64,000 nt of DNA, taken from NCBI RefSeq assembly GCF_001056295.1, contig NZ_JVMD01000020.1, forward strand, positions 1 to 64,000, given 5' to 3'. The position numbers and the translations under genes are program-made. Each line of letters starts with the position of its first letter. Position 1 is the first letter of the stretch. Source of the DNA: Corynebacterium halotolerans. GTDB taxonomy: Bacteria > Actinomycetota > Actinomycetes > Mycobacteriales > Mycobacteriaceae. The notes beneath the pieces are model-generated. The model was not told the DNA's origin. It did no database searches and saw only the letters and a program-made list of their open reading frames with translations. Below are positions 24,658 to 33,425 of this stretch, piece after piece.

Positions 24658-25680
24658 CTACAGGTCCCCCGCCGCCCGCGAGATCAATTCCGCGGTGCGG
24701 CGCCCGCCCGCGTATGCGGGGGCGACCCACGACGCGGGGGCGGCGGCGAAATCGCGGTCGACGGTGATGTCCACATGATCGACGAGGTCGATGCGCGGGA
24801 AGGACAGCTCGTCCCACAGCCGGGCGATGCGCTCGGCGATGCCCCGCGCGTCCGGCTCCAGGTGGGCGCCGGTGTGCTCGTCGGTGGCCCCGGGCCGGGC
24901 GGGCACGGCGCCGAGCGTCAGGTCCAGCCCGGCCGCGCGCAGGCGCCCGACCCGGTCGAGCCTCTCCGACCCGCGGATCTTCCCGATCGGCAGGGCGATG
25001 CCCGCCGCGCCGGATTCCGGCAGCGCCTTCTCCAGCGACGCGCCGATCCCCGGCAGCGCCAGGGTGATCCCCGGCAGCCCGGCGGCATCGTCGGTCAGCG
25101 TGCGCCACTGCTCCGCCATCTCGCGGTACCCCACCGAGGGCAGCGTCGTGCCGGCGACCGCCCCCTCGACCAGGGCCGCGGCGACGGCGGGCGCGGCGGG
25201 CTCGTGCATGACGACGCCCACCTCCGCGCCGAACCGCCTGCGCACCTCGGCGACGTGGGCCGCCAGCCCCTCCGCGAGCGACGCCGCCAGGTAGGCCACG
25301 GCGCCGCGGTCGACCAGCATACGGTGTCCGCCGGGCAGCTCGATGGCCGCCGCCAGCGTCCACGGGCCGACGACGGGCACCGTCACCGTCTCCGGGGCGG
25401 TCCCCCAGAACTCCTCGCACGCGTCGAGGTCGCGTTCGAGATGATCGGCGGCCAGCGACACCGCGCGGCCGCCGCGATCGGCGATGCGCCACGACCGCGG
25501 CCCGGCGTCGAGATCGAGGTCGGCGCAGATCGCGCCGGTGCGGCCGATGGCGTCGGCGCCCAGGCCCCGGTCGGCGAGGATGGGCAGATGCGGGGCGGCG
25601 CCGCACTCGCCCGCGAGGATCTCGGCGGCAGCGCGGACGTCGGTGCCCGGCATGGGCCCGAGGCCCCGGAAGGCGGTCAT
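24658..25680 (-). CDS. MetE-like (cobalamin-independent methionine synthase C-terminal-type) protein
   Basis: 340 residues, under half the size of true MetE (about 750). It shows the TIM-barrel layout of the methionine synthase II/UROD superfamily: start [44 protein letters not shown]. The Cys and His zinc ligands of MetE are not evident; the equivalent segment has HEP but no matching cysteines. It is homologous in position to Rv3015c. Overlaps mnmA (ATGA), so it is in the sulfur-modification operon. Methionine synthesis is therefore doubtful and the function is open. Confidence 0.75.
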   Translation of the reverse strand: MTAFRGLGPMPGTDVRAAAEILAGECGAAPHLPILADRGLGADAIGRTGAICADLDLDAGPRSWRIADRGGRAVSLAADHLERDLDACEEFWGTAPETVTVPVVGPWTLAAAIELPGGHRMLVDRGAVAYLAASLAEGLAAHVAEVRRRFGAEVGVVMHEPAAPAVAAALVEGAVAGTTLPSVGYREMAEQWRTLTDDAAGLPGITLALPGIGASLEKALPESGAAGIALPIGKIRGSERLDRVGRLRAAGLDLTLGAVPARPGATDEHTGAHLEPDARGIAERIARLWDELSFPRIDLVDHVDITVDRDFAAAPASWVAPAYAGGRRTAELISRAAGDL

Positions 25681-26789
25681 CGGGCCGGCTCCGTGGACGT
25701 GATGGTGCCGGAACCGAGCACGACGTCGCCGCCGGCGTCCGGACGGTAGAGCACCGCGGCCTGGCCCGGGGCGACGCCGCGCAGCGGCTCGAGCAGGGTG
25801 CACTCGAACGACCCGCCGGTGCCCGCGTCGTCGACGGCGCCGGTCCACCCGACGCGGCACGGCACCGGGCGGCCATGGGCCCGGACCTGCACTTCGGCGT
25901 CGAATGCCGCGGGCGGGGCGCCTTCGTCCAGCCACACCGCGCGGTCGACGGAGAGGACGCCGACGTCGAGGTCCTCCCGGCGCCCCACGGTGACGGTGCC
26001 GGTGGCGACGTCCATGCCAGTGACGTAGCGCGGCTTCCCGTCGGGCGCGGGCCCCGGCAGGCCCAGGCCCTTGCGCTGGCCGATGGTGTAGGCGTCGACG
26101 CCGTCGTGGTCGGCGAGCTTCTCCCCCGTCACCGAGTCGACGACGGCGCCCGGCCGGCGCGGGATGTGGCGGCCCAGGAACGCCTGCGTGTCGCCGTCGG
26201 GGATGAAGCAGATGTCGGTGGAGTCGGGCTTGTTGGCGATGGTGATGCCGCGCGCCGCGGCCTCCGCCCGGATCTCCGGCTTCTCGGTGTCGCCGATGGG
26301 GAACATCGAATGCGCCAGCTGCTCGCGGTTGAGCACGCCGAGCACGTAGGACTGGTCCTTCGCCTGGTCACCCGCGCGGCGCAGCCGCCCCTCTTCGTCG
26401 ACGAGCGCGTAATGCCCCGTGGCCACGGCATCGAAGCCCAGCGCCAGGCCGCGGTCGAGGAGCGCCTGGAACTTGATGCGCTCGTTGCAGCGCAGGCACG
26501 GGTTGGGGGTCTCGCCGCGCGCGTAGGAATCGATGAAGTCGTCCACGACCTCGGCGCGGAACCGCTCCGAGAAGTCCCACACGTAGAACGGGATGCCCAG
26601 CAGGTCCGCGACGCGGCGGGCGTCGCCGGAATCCTCCAGAGAGCAGCAGCCGCGGGCGCCGGCGCGCAGGGTGACGGGGTCCTTGGCCAGCGCCAGGTGC
26701 ACGCCGACGACGTCATGGCCGGCGTCGACCAGCCGCGCCGCCGCGACCGCCGAATCCACGCCGCCGCTCATCGCCGCCAAAACACGCAT
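25677..26789 (-). CDS. mnmA: tRNA 2-thiouridine(34) synthase
   Basis: 370 residues. It thiolates wobble uridine in Lys, Glu and Gln tRNAs using persulfide sulfur and ATP. PP-loop [14 protein letters not shown] is at the N-terminus, catalytic cysteines lie in [12 protein letters not shown] and DSTDICFIP, and [13 protein letters not shown] is the tRNA-binding signature. GGGGAGG precedes the ATG. The upstream cysteine desulfurase is the likely sulfur donor. Confidence 0.96.
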   Translation of the reverse strand: MRVLAAMSGGVDSAVAAARLVDAGHDVVGVHLALAKDPVTLRAGARGCCSLEDSGDARRVADLLGIPFYVWDFSERFRAEVVDDFIDSYARGETPNPCLRCNERIKFQALLDRGLALGFDAVATGHYALVDEEGRLRRAGDQAKDQSYVLGVLNREQLAHSMFPIGDTEKPEIRAEAAARGITIANKPDSTDICFIPDGDTQAFLGRHIPRRPGAVVDSVTGEKLADHDGVDAYTIGQRKGLGLPGPAPDGKPRYVTGMDVATGTVTVGRREDLDVGVLSVDRAVWLDEGAPPAAFDAEVQVRAHGRPVPCRVGWTGAVDDAGTGGSFECTLLEPLRGVAPGQAAVLYRPDAGGDVVLGSGTITSTEPAR

Positions 26790-26837
26790 CGCGCTACCTC
26801 CCCGTGAACGTCTTTTCCCGTTGAACGCCGCGCCCGA

Positions 26838-28034
26838 TCAGGCCATTCCCGCCGCGCGCGCCCGTGCGACGGTATCACCCAGCACGGACAGCACCGCATC
26901 GACATCCGCGCCGGTGGAATTCCAGCCGAGGGTCAGCCGCAGCGCCCCGCGCGACACCGCGACGTCGACGCCCATCGCCTCCAGCACGTGGCTGGCGCGG
27001 TTGACCCCGGCGGCGCAGGCCGACCCGGTCGCGGCGGAGATGCCCGCGGCGTCGAGCAGCATGATCAGGCTGTCGCCCTCCGCACCCGTCACGCTGACGT
27101 GCAGGTGCCCCGGCAGCGCGGGCTCCGACGTGTGCAGCACCATGCCGTCGATGTCGCGGAGGCCCGCCAGCAGACGGTCCCTGAGCGTGGCGACGGCCCG
27201 CCGCTCCCCGTCCATCGCCGCCGTCGCGGCCCGCAGCGCGGCGGCCATGCCGGCGGCCGCGGCGACGTCGGGGGTGCCCGAGCGCAGTCCCCGCTCCTGG
27301 CCGCCGCCCGCATTGAGCGCGGTGAGCGACGTGGAGCGCCGCACCAGCAGCGCGCCGATGCCGCGGGGGCCGCCGAACTTGTGGGCCGAGGCCGCCAACG
27401 TCGCGGCGCCGCTGCCCCGGAAGTCCACCGGCACGTGCCCGACCGCCTGGACCGCGTCGACGTGGACCGGGGCATCATGCTCCCCGGCGGCGGCGATGAA
27501 CTCCCCGATCGGCTGGATCGCGCCGGTCTCGTTGTTCGCCCACTGGCAGGTCCAGACGTGATGGGGTCCGGCGTGGGCGTCGCAAAGCAACCGCAGCTCC
27601 CCCACCGCGACCCGGCCCCCGGCATCCACCGGGGCCTCGAGGACGCGCGCGCCATGGTGCTCGGCCAGATGCGCGACGGCCTTGCGGACGGCATCGTGCT
27701 CCACCGGCGTGGAAACCACCGTCCCGGGCGCGCCCGCCCGCGCCGCGCCGGCGAGGTAGAGGCCGCGGACGCCGAGATTGTCGGCCTCGGTGCCGCCAGA
27801 GGCGAACACCACCTCCACGGGCTCCGCCCCCAGGTCGGCGGCGATGGACTCGCGGGCCTCCTCCAGGATCTTCCGCGCCGCCCGGCCCTCCGCGTACTGC
27901 GCATTCGGGTTGCCCGCGCCGAGCGCCGCGACCATCGCCTCGCGGGCCTCCGGGCGCAGCGGCGACGTGGCGGCGTGATCGAGGTGGTGGCGGGCGGCGG
28001 GACCCGTGCTGCGGGACTGTGCGGTGCTGGACAT
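26838..28034 (-). CDS. Cysteine desulfurase (IscS/NifS-like, class V aminotransferase)
   Basis: 398 residues. Substrate/PLP region HLDHAATSPLRPEA at the N-terminus, FASGGTEADNLGV, and the Schiff-base lysine in AASAHKFGGPRGIG. The catalytic cysteine is in ATGSACAAGV with a short loop, as in group II/NifS-like actinobacterial enzymes. It is 48 nt upstream of mnmA, so sulfur transfer for tRNA thiolation is its likely job. ATG at 28034 is chosen because MSSTAQ leads directly into the conserved N-terminus. Confidence 0.93.
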   Translation of the reverse strand: MSSTAQSRSTGPAARHHLDHAATSPLRPEAREAMVAALGAGNPNAQYAEGRAARKILEEARESIAADLGAEPVEVVFASGGTEADNLGVRGLYLAGAARAGAPGTVVSTPVEHDAVRKAVAHLAEHHGARVLEAPVDAGGRVAVGELRLLCDAHAGPHHVWTCQWANNETGAIQPIGEFIAAAGEHDAPVHVDAVQAVGHVPVDFRGSGAATLAASAHKFGGPRGIGALLVRRSTSLTALNAGGGQERGLRSGTPDVAAAAGMAAALRAATAAMDGERRAVATLRDRLLAGLRDIDGMVLHTSEPALPGHLHVSVTGAEGDSLIMLLDAAGISAATGSACAAGVNRASHVLEAMGVDVAVSRGALRLTLGWNSTGADVDAVLSVLGDTVARARAAGMA

Positions 28035-28066
28035 CCCGGACAGATTAGCGCGGCGGGCATGCGAAA

Positions 28067-28095
28067 GGGGCCGCCCGCATGAAGCGGGCGGCCCC
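28067..28095 (-). terminator. GC-rich hairpin downstream of etfA
   Basis: Perfect 12-bp stem GGGGCCGCCCGC / GCGGGCGGCCCC with 5-nt loop, 52 nt past the etfA stop. Only a weak T-run follows (CTTTCGC), so termination may be partial and let transcription enter the desulfurase gene. Confidence 0.7.
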
Positions 28096-28146
28096 TGCGC
28101 GGGGTCCGGGAGAGCCGGGGCCGGCCGGAAGCCGGCGGCGGAAGGA

Positions 28147-29097
28147 CTAGGCCTTCTTGATCTCCTCGGTGGCCTGCGGGGCGACCTTGAACAGGTCGCC
28201 GACGATGCCGAAGTCGGCGATCTCGAAGATCGGCGCCTCCTCGTCCTTGTTGACGGCGACGACGGTCTTGGAGGTCTGCATGCCGGCCTTGTGCTGGATG
28301 GCGCCGGAGATGCCCAGGGCGACGTACAGGTCCGGGGACACGGTCTTGCCGGTCTGGCCGACCTGGAACTGGCCCGGGTAGTAGTCGGCGTCGACGGCGG
28401 CGCGGGAGGCGCCGACCGCGGCACCCAGGGCGTCGGCCATCGGCTCGACGACGTCGGCGAAGCCCTCGGCGGAAGCGACGCCGCGGCCGCCGGAGACGAC
28501 GATCTTGGCCTCGGTCAGCTCGGGGCGGTCGCCGCCCTCGGCCGGGGTGAAGGACACGATCTCCACGGCGGTCTCGTCGGCCGCCGGGTACTCCACGGCG
28601 GTGACGGACGGCGAGGCGGCGGCCTCGACCGGGTCGACGGAGCCCGGACGCAGCGAGTACGCCGGGGAGGCGCCGTAGCCCGCGCCCTCGACGGTGAACT
28701 CGCCGCCGAAGATCGAGTAGACCGCGGTGCGGTCGTCCTTGATCTCGATGACGTCGGACAGGACGCCGGAGCCGGTCAGGGCGGCGACGCGGCCGGCGAT
28801 CTCCTTGCCGGCGGCGGAGGCGGCGACGAGGACGGGCACCTCGCGCTCGGAGGCCAGGCCCACGAGGACGTTCACCTCGGGGGTGATCAGGTGCTTGCCG
28901 GCCTCATCTGACTCGGCGGCGAGGATCTCGCCGGCGCCGTACTTGCCCAGGGTCTCGGCGAAGCTCTCGGCGGTGCCGGGCTTGCCGACGACCACGGCCG
29001 CGGGGGTGCCGAAGGCACGGGCGGCGGTGAGCAGCTCGGCGGTGGTGTTCTTCAGCTCGCCATCGGTGTGGTCGACGAGAACGAGGACGTCGGTCAT
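28147..29097 (-). CDS. etfA: Electron transfer flavoprotein subunit alpha
   Basis: 316 residues. The C-terminal FAD-binding domain is clear: [59 protein letters not shown] and [22 protein letters not shown]. The N-terminal domain packs against EtfB. It passes electrons from acyl-CoA and similar dehydrogenases to the quinone pool. AGGAGAAG precedes the ATG; etfB is 48 nt upstream. Confidence 0.96.
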   Translation of the reverse strand: MTDVLVLVDHTDGELKNTTAELLTAARAFGTPAAVVVGKPGTAESFAETLGKYGAGEILAAESDEAGKHLITPEVNVLVGLASEREVPVLVAASAAGKEIAGRVAALTGSGVLSDVIEIKDDRTAVYSIFGGEFTVEGAGYGASPAYSLRPGSVDPVEAAASPSVTAVEYPAADETAVEIVSFTPAEGGDRPELTEAKIVVSGGRGVASAEGFADVVEPMADALGAAVGASRAAVDADYYPGQFQVGQTGKTVSPDLYVALGISGAIQHKAGMQTSKTVVAVNKDEEAPIFEIADFGIVGDLFKVAPQATEEIKKA

Positions 29098-29145
29098 TGT
29101 GATTCTTCTCCTGCTGTTCGTTCGTGCGGTGTTCGCGATGGACGC

Positions 29146-29931
29146 TTAGATGAACTTCTGGGCCTTGAGGAACTCGGCCAGCTTCACGCCGCCGTCGCCC
29201 TCGTCGTTGATGCGCTCGCCGGCGGACTTCGGCGGCTTCGGGGTCGCGGAGGTCACCGAGGTGGCGGCGTTCTCCAGGCCGACCTGCTCGGCCTCGGCGG
29301 CGACGTCGGCCAGGGTCAGCTCGCGGACCGGCTTCTTCTTCGCGGCCATGATGCCCTTGAAGGAGGCGAAGCGCGGCTCGTTGGCCTTCTCGGTCACCGA
29401 CACGATGGCCGGGAGGTTGGCCTTGAGCTGGTGGACGCCGTCCTCGGTCTCGCGCTCGCCGGTGACGGTGGAGCCGTCGACGGCGACGGAACGCATGTGG
29501 GTGAGGACCGGGAGGCCGCGGTAGACGCCGAGCACGGCGGGGACGGTGCCGGTGCCGCCGTCGGTGGAGGCGTTGCCCGTGATGATGAGGTCGACGTCGC
29601 CGATGGCGTCGATGACGGTGGACAGGGCCCAGGCGGTCTGGACCGCGTCAGAGCCGGCCAGCGCGTCGTCGGACAGGATCACGGCGTCGTCGGCGCCCAT
29701 GGAGAGCGCCTTGCGGAGGGCCTCCACGGCGCGCTCCGGGCCGATGGTGGCGACGGTGACGTTGCCGCCGTGCTCTTCCTTCAGCTTCAGAGCGGCCTCG
29801 ACGGCGTTCTCGTTGATCTCGTCGAGCACGGCATCGGCGCTGTCGCGGTCGAGCGTGAAGTCGTCGTCGGCGAGCTTGCGCTCGGACCAGGTATCCGGGA
29901 CCTGCTTGACCAGAACCACGATGTTCGGCAT
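29146..29931 (-). CDS. etfB: Electron transfer flavoprotein subunit beta
   Basis: 261 residues, standard for EtfB. Visible features are the N-terminal IVVLVKQVPDTW, the AMP-binding region TGNASTDGGTGTVPAVLG and the signature segment VTEKANEPRFASFKGIMAAKKKP. First gene of the etfBA operon. Its leader (29932-30193) contains a pair of 14-bp direct repeats that may bind a regulator of fatty-acid or amino-acid catabolism. Confidence 0.96.
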   Translation of the reverse strand: MPNIVVLVKQVPDTWSERKLADDDFTLDRDSADAVLDEINENAVEAALKLKEEHGGNVTVATIGPERAVEALRKALSMGADDAVILSDDALAGSDAVQTAWALSTVIDAIGDVDLIITGNASTDGGTGTVPAVLGVYRGLPVLTHMRSVAVDGSTVTGERETEDGVHQLKANLPAIVSVTEKANEPRFASFKGIMAAKKKPVRELTLADVAAEAEQVGLENAATSVTSATPKPPKSAGERINDEGDGGVKLAEFLKAQKFI

Positions 29932-30068
29932 GTGTCTGTCGTCCTTACTGGTTGAGTGACTGTGTACGTGTCATGGATTTGTCCGGCGCGCCCGTCCGGC
30001 GGGTCGTGTTCGCACCTGAAACGGTGTTCCCGTGACCGCGACCGGCGTTCGCGCCCTCTGTGTCGAAG

Positions 30069-30117
30069 GTAACAGAGTCGATTTGCGACTGTAGGTGATC
30101 CACGTAACAAAGTCGAT
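30069..30117. promoter_or_regulatory. Candidate operator: two GTAACARAGTCGAT direct repeats upstream of etfBA
   Basis: GTAACAGAGTCGAT (30069-30082) and GTAACAAAGTCGAT (30104-30117) differ at one base and start 35 bp apart. They lie in an AT-rich promoter stretch within the 262-nt gap between the THUMP-like gene and etfB. The rest of the gap shows no gene. Confidence 0.5.
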
Positions 30118-30193
30118 ATTTTTTCGTTTCTAGTTCAGTTAGCCAGCATTAACGCAGCGTGGCAAAGGCGCACGTCGGGTGCCCCCGCGTGAT

Positions 30194-31447
30194 TCAGGGG
30201 CCGGGACCCCACTGCCGGAGGCCGCAGACGAAGGCCGTGGCCGCCGATCCGATTCGCGTGACCACGACGCCCAGGGCCACCCCCGGGCCTCCCCCGCCCC
30301 TCCCCTTTTTTCCGCCGCCGCCCAGCTTCCACTGCTTGCGCAGCACGTCCGGGTTGGCGTCGACGCCGCGCACGAGGATCTCCGCCGACGCACAATCGCG
30401 CGCCGCGAGCGCCTGCCGCACCCTCTTCAGGGGCACCTGTTCGAGCACCTCGAACCCCGAGGCCCCCGGCGGGATGGCGTCGCCGGTCAGGTGCGCGATC
30501 CGCTCATCGAGCTGCCGCAGCCCATGCGCGGCCGCGTAATGCCGCACCAGCCCGGCGCGGACGACCGCCCCATCGGGGTCGATGATGTAGCGGCCCGCGT
30601 CCCCGGCCCCGCAGTCGTCCGGCATCGTGTCGTCGTAGAGCTCCGGGGGCGCGCCGGCGCCCCGGGTCCGCAGCAGTTGCGCGCTCCGCTTGACGACGCC
30701 GCCCGTGCCCGCGATCGACGTGCCCGCGAGGCCCGGCGTATACAGGCACACCTCCTTGACTCCGCCGTCGACCGAGGTGACCGCGGCTTCGCCTTCCCAC
30801 CCGGAGTAGTCGATGCCGGGCGCGCATTTGATGGCCATCTCGTGCCGCACGCGGGCCGAAGGGCCGCGCCAGGCGTCGATGAGGTCCGGCAACGGCGGGA
30901 GCAGATCCTCCGGGCGCGGGATGCGGCGGCCGCCGGCCCGGCGCGCGGGATCGGCGACGACGATCATCCCCTCGCTGACCGGCGCCAGCGCATCGGCGAC
31001 GGCGACGTGCGCGCCCGGCGCGTTGTGGCGGGCCATGAGCGCGCGGGCGAGGTCGATGTCGGTGCCCAGGACCGTGATGCCCTCCCCCGCCAGCGCCGCG
31101 ATTTCGGCGCCGATGGAGCAGGTGACGTCGTGGACGCCCGGCGCGACCCCGTCTCCGACCGCCCCGGCCAAGCGCCGGGCCCGCGACCGCGCGACGGCGG
31201 CGTGCGTGGCCTGCTGCGCCGAATCCGAATCCAGCAGCCACCCGTCGGGAAGCTTCCCCCGCACCGACCGGCGGGCGCGCTCCAGCTCGACGACCGCCCG
31301 CGCCATGGCGGGCGACTCCGGCAGGGCGGACTTCAGGTGCGCCAGGTCGGAGAGCAGCGAGGCGTCGGAAAGCTCGAGGTCCGCGGCCGCCGCGGCAAGA
31401 TCGGGATCCGCCAGCAGCGCCCGGACCTCATCGGCGGACAGGCTCAC
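30194..31447 (-). CDS. Methyltransferase-fold protein with THUMP-like C-terminal domain
   Basis: 417 residues from a GTG at 31447 that overlaps the NUDIX stop (GTGA). The central Rossmann region has DVTCSIGAEIAAL and VLGTDIDLARALMARHN, then VVADPARRAGGRR in the motif IV position (DPxR). The C-terminal THUMP-like domain includes GFEVLEQVPLKRVRQAL and ends in the Gly/Lys-rich run GGGGKKGRGGGG. Homologues are annotated as THUMP-like; RNA modification is likely but unproven. Third gene of an ABC-NUDIX-THUMP operon. Confidence 0.85.
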   Translation of the reverse strand: MSLSADEVRALLADPDLAAAAADLELSDASLLSDLAHLKSALPESPAMARAVVELERARRSVRGKLPDGWLLDSDSAQQATHAAVARSRARRLAGAVGDGVAPGVHDVTCSIGAEIAALAGEGITVLGTDIDLARALMARHNAPGAHVAVADALAPVSEGMIVVADPARRAGGRRIPRPEDLLPPLPDLIDAWRGPSARVRHEMAIKCAPGIDYSGWEGEAAVTSVDGGVKEVCLYTPGLAGTSIAGTGGVVKRSAQLLRTRGAGAPPELYDDTMPDDCGAGDAGRYIIDPDGAVVRAGLVRHYAAAHGLRQLDERIAHLTGDAIPPGASGFEVLEQVPLKRVRQALAARDCASAEILVRGVDANPDVLRKQWKLGGGGKKGRGGGGPGVALGVVVTRIGSAATAFVCGLRQWGPGP

Positions 31448-32313
31448 CCGCGACCCCGCGCGGCGTTTTCCCGCAGGTGCCCCAGGTGCGTGGCCACCGC
31501 GAAGAACTCGTCCATGAACGGGTCGCCGAAGAAGTCGCTGGTCGTGCGGACCGAAGGCTCCTCGCCGGCGTCGGCGGCCGCGAGCACCTCCGCGACGGTC
31601 GCGTACGGCAGCAGCCGCTTGATCTGCGCCCACGTCGGCGGCATGAGCCCCACCTTGCGGTCGCGCCAACCCTCCATCAGCGCGGTCGGCCGGAACCAGC
31701 CCGTCGACGACGCCTCGGAAGTGTCGCCGTCGGCCACCTGGCCCTCCGGGTGGGCGGCGAGGAAGAAGTACGTGTCGTAGCGCGTCGGCAGATTCTCCGG
31801 CGTCACCCAATTGCTCCACGGGCGCAGCAGGTCCGAGCGCAGGCCCAGCCCTTCCTCCGCCATGAAGTCGGAGAACGCCAATTCATGGGATTCCAGCGCC
31901 TTGCGCTGCGCGTGATAGCGCCCCGAATCCGCGATCGTGGTGCCCGACGCATCGGCGGCCAGCAGCGTGCCGGTCTCCTCGAAGGTCTCGCGCACCGCCG
32001 CGCACACCAGCGCGCGGGCCGTCGCCGGGGCGACGTTGAGCTTCTCCGCCCACCACTGCGGCGGATGGCCCGACCACGTCAGCCGCGGGCTCTCGTGCCC
32101 GTCGCCGTCGACGTCGCCGGGGAAATCGCGCGCGTCCACCCCGCCCCCGGGGAAGACCGTCATGTTCGCGGCGAACTTCATGGTGCTCACGCGCTCCTGC
32201 ACGTACAGCTCGATGCCGTGCAGCGAATCGCGCACCAGCAGCACCGTCGACGCCAGCCGCGGGGTCGCCGGCGTGGCCGTGCCGGCGCCGTCCCGATTCT
32301 CTTTCGTTCCCAT
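31444..32313 (-). CDS. NUDIX-family hydrolase
   Basis: 289 residues from ATG 32313 with AGGGA upstream. The N-terminus has LASTVLLVRD and MTVFPGGGVDARD. The Nudix-box region is ALVCAAVRETFEETGTLLA, preserving the RExxEE core (R-E-T-F-E-E); the leading glycine part is interrupted by an insertion of about 40 residues between the box halves, as in the large acyl-CoA-type NUDIX enzymes (NUDT19/NUDT7-like). Nucleoside-diphosphate-linked substrate unknown. Co-transcribed with the ABC ATPase and the THUMP-like gene. Confidence 0.87.
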   Translation of the reverse strand: MGTKENRDGAGTATPATPRLASTVLLVRDSLHGIELYVQERVSTMKFAANMTVFPGGGVDARDFPGDVDGDGHESPRLTWSGHPPQWWAEKLNVAPATARALVCAAVRETFEETGTLLAADASGTTIADSGRYHAQRKALESHELAFSDFMAEEGLGLRSDLLRPWSNWVTPENLPTRYDTYFFLAAHPEGQVADGDTSEASSTGWFRPTALMEGWRDRKVGLMPPTWAQIKRLLPYATVAEVLAAADAGEEPSVRTTSDFFGDPFMDEFFAVATHLGHLRENAARGRG

Positions 32314-32318
32314 GTTCC

Positions 32319-33191
32319 CTACTTGCCCCTCCTGTGCGCGCCGGCCTTGCGGGCCCGGCGCGCGAAGAATCGACCGTCGATGCGGTCCACCGCAATGGAC
32401 TGGTGGAAGGCCTTCGACAAATTCTCGCTGGTCAGCACATCCTCGATGAGGCCCTGGGCGACCACGCCGCCGTCGTCGAGAAGCATCCCGTGCGTGAACC
32501 CGTACGGGATCTCCTCGACGTGGTGGGTGATCATGACGATCGCCGGGGCATCCGCGTCGAGCGCGAGATCCCCCAGGTACCCGACCAGATCCTCGCGGCC
32601 GCCGAGATCCAGGCCGGCGCCCGGTTCGTCGAGGAGCAGCAGCTCCGGATTGACCATCAGCGCCCGCGCGATGAGCACCCGCTTGCGCTCGCCCTCCGAC
32701 AGGGTCCCCCACGTGCGGTCCGCCAGATGCTCCGCGCCCATCTTCTCCAGGATGTCCGCGGCCTGGTCGAAGTCCATCTCCTCGTACGTCTCGCGCCAGC
32801 GGCCCAGCACCGAGTACGAGGCCGAGATGACCAAGTCCGCGACCTTCTCGTCGTCGGGGATGCGGTGCGCCAGCGCGGAGGACGTCAGGCCGATCATCGT
32901 GCGCAGGTCGCGCATGTCCGTCCGGCCCAGGCGCTCCCCCATCACCCGCGCCACGCCAGAGGAGGGGAACTCCTCGGCCGCCGCGATGCGCATCAGCGAC
33001 GTCTTGCCCGCGCCGTTCGGCCCGAGCACCACCCAGCGCTCGTCGAGCTCCACCTGCCAGTCCAGGGGACCGACCAGGGTACGGCCGCCGCGCTTGAGCG
33101 AGACCCCGCGAAAGTCGACCAAAAGGTCGTCGTCGAAGTCATCGTCGTTGAAGTCAGTGTCAAAGTCAGCCACGTACCCATCGTGCCCCAC
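32319..33191 (-). CDS. ABC transporter ATP-binding protein without a membrane partner
   Basis: 290 residues. Walker A GPNGAGKTSLMRI, signature GTLSEGERKRVLIARAL, Walker B LLLLDEPGAGLDLG, switch His MITHHVEEIP. The N-terminus is Asp-rich (DFNDDDFDDD). No permease is nearby, as for the M. tuberculosis homologue Rv3041c, so it may be a soluble ABC ATPase or pair with a distant permease. ATG at 33191 is listed; GTG at 33173 (VADFDTDF) is a reasonable alternative. Only 5 nt separate it from the NUDIX gene. Divergent from glgE. Confidence 0.87.
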   Translation of the reverse strand: MGHDGYVADFDTDFNDDDFDDDLLVDFRGVSLKRGGRTLVGPLDWQVELDERWVVLGPNGAGKTSLMRIAAAEEFPSSGVARVMGERLGRTDMRDLRTMIGLTSSALAHRIPDDEKVADLVISASYSVLGRWRETYEEMDFDQAADILEKMGAEHLADRTWGTLSEGERKRVLIARALMVNPELLLLDEPGAGLDLGGREDLVGYLGDLALDADAPAIVMITHHVEEIPYGFTHGMLLDDGGVVAQGLIEDVLTSENLSKAFHQSIAVDRIDGRFFARRARKAGAHRRGK

Positions 33192-33425
33192 TTCACCGCC
33201 CCGCGCCCCCGACTCGCTCCCCCGCGTGGCGCGGCGTCCACCGTTCCCCCAACGGGGCCCGCCCGCATTTTGCTCCCGTGTGGGATCACCGGACCTCCAC
33301 TACTCTGGTGGGGTACCCGCGGTGACCCGCAGGTTTCGGCGGGGACGCTTGCACGACCACTGCACACGGAATCGACACATGGAATCGATCAGATGCGCCG
33401 ACCGCGGCGCGAAGGAGACTCGAAG

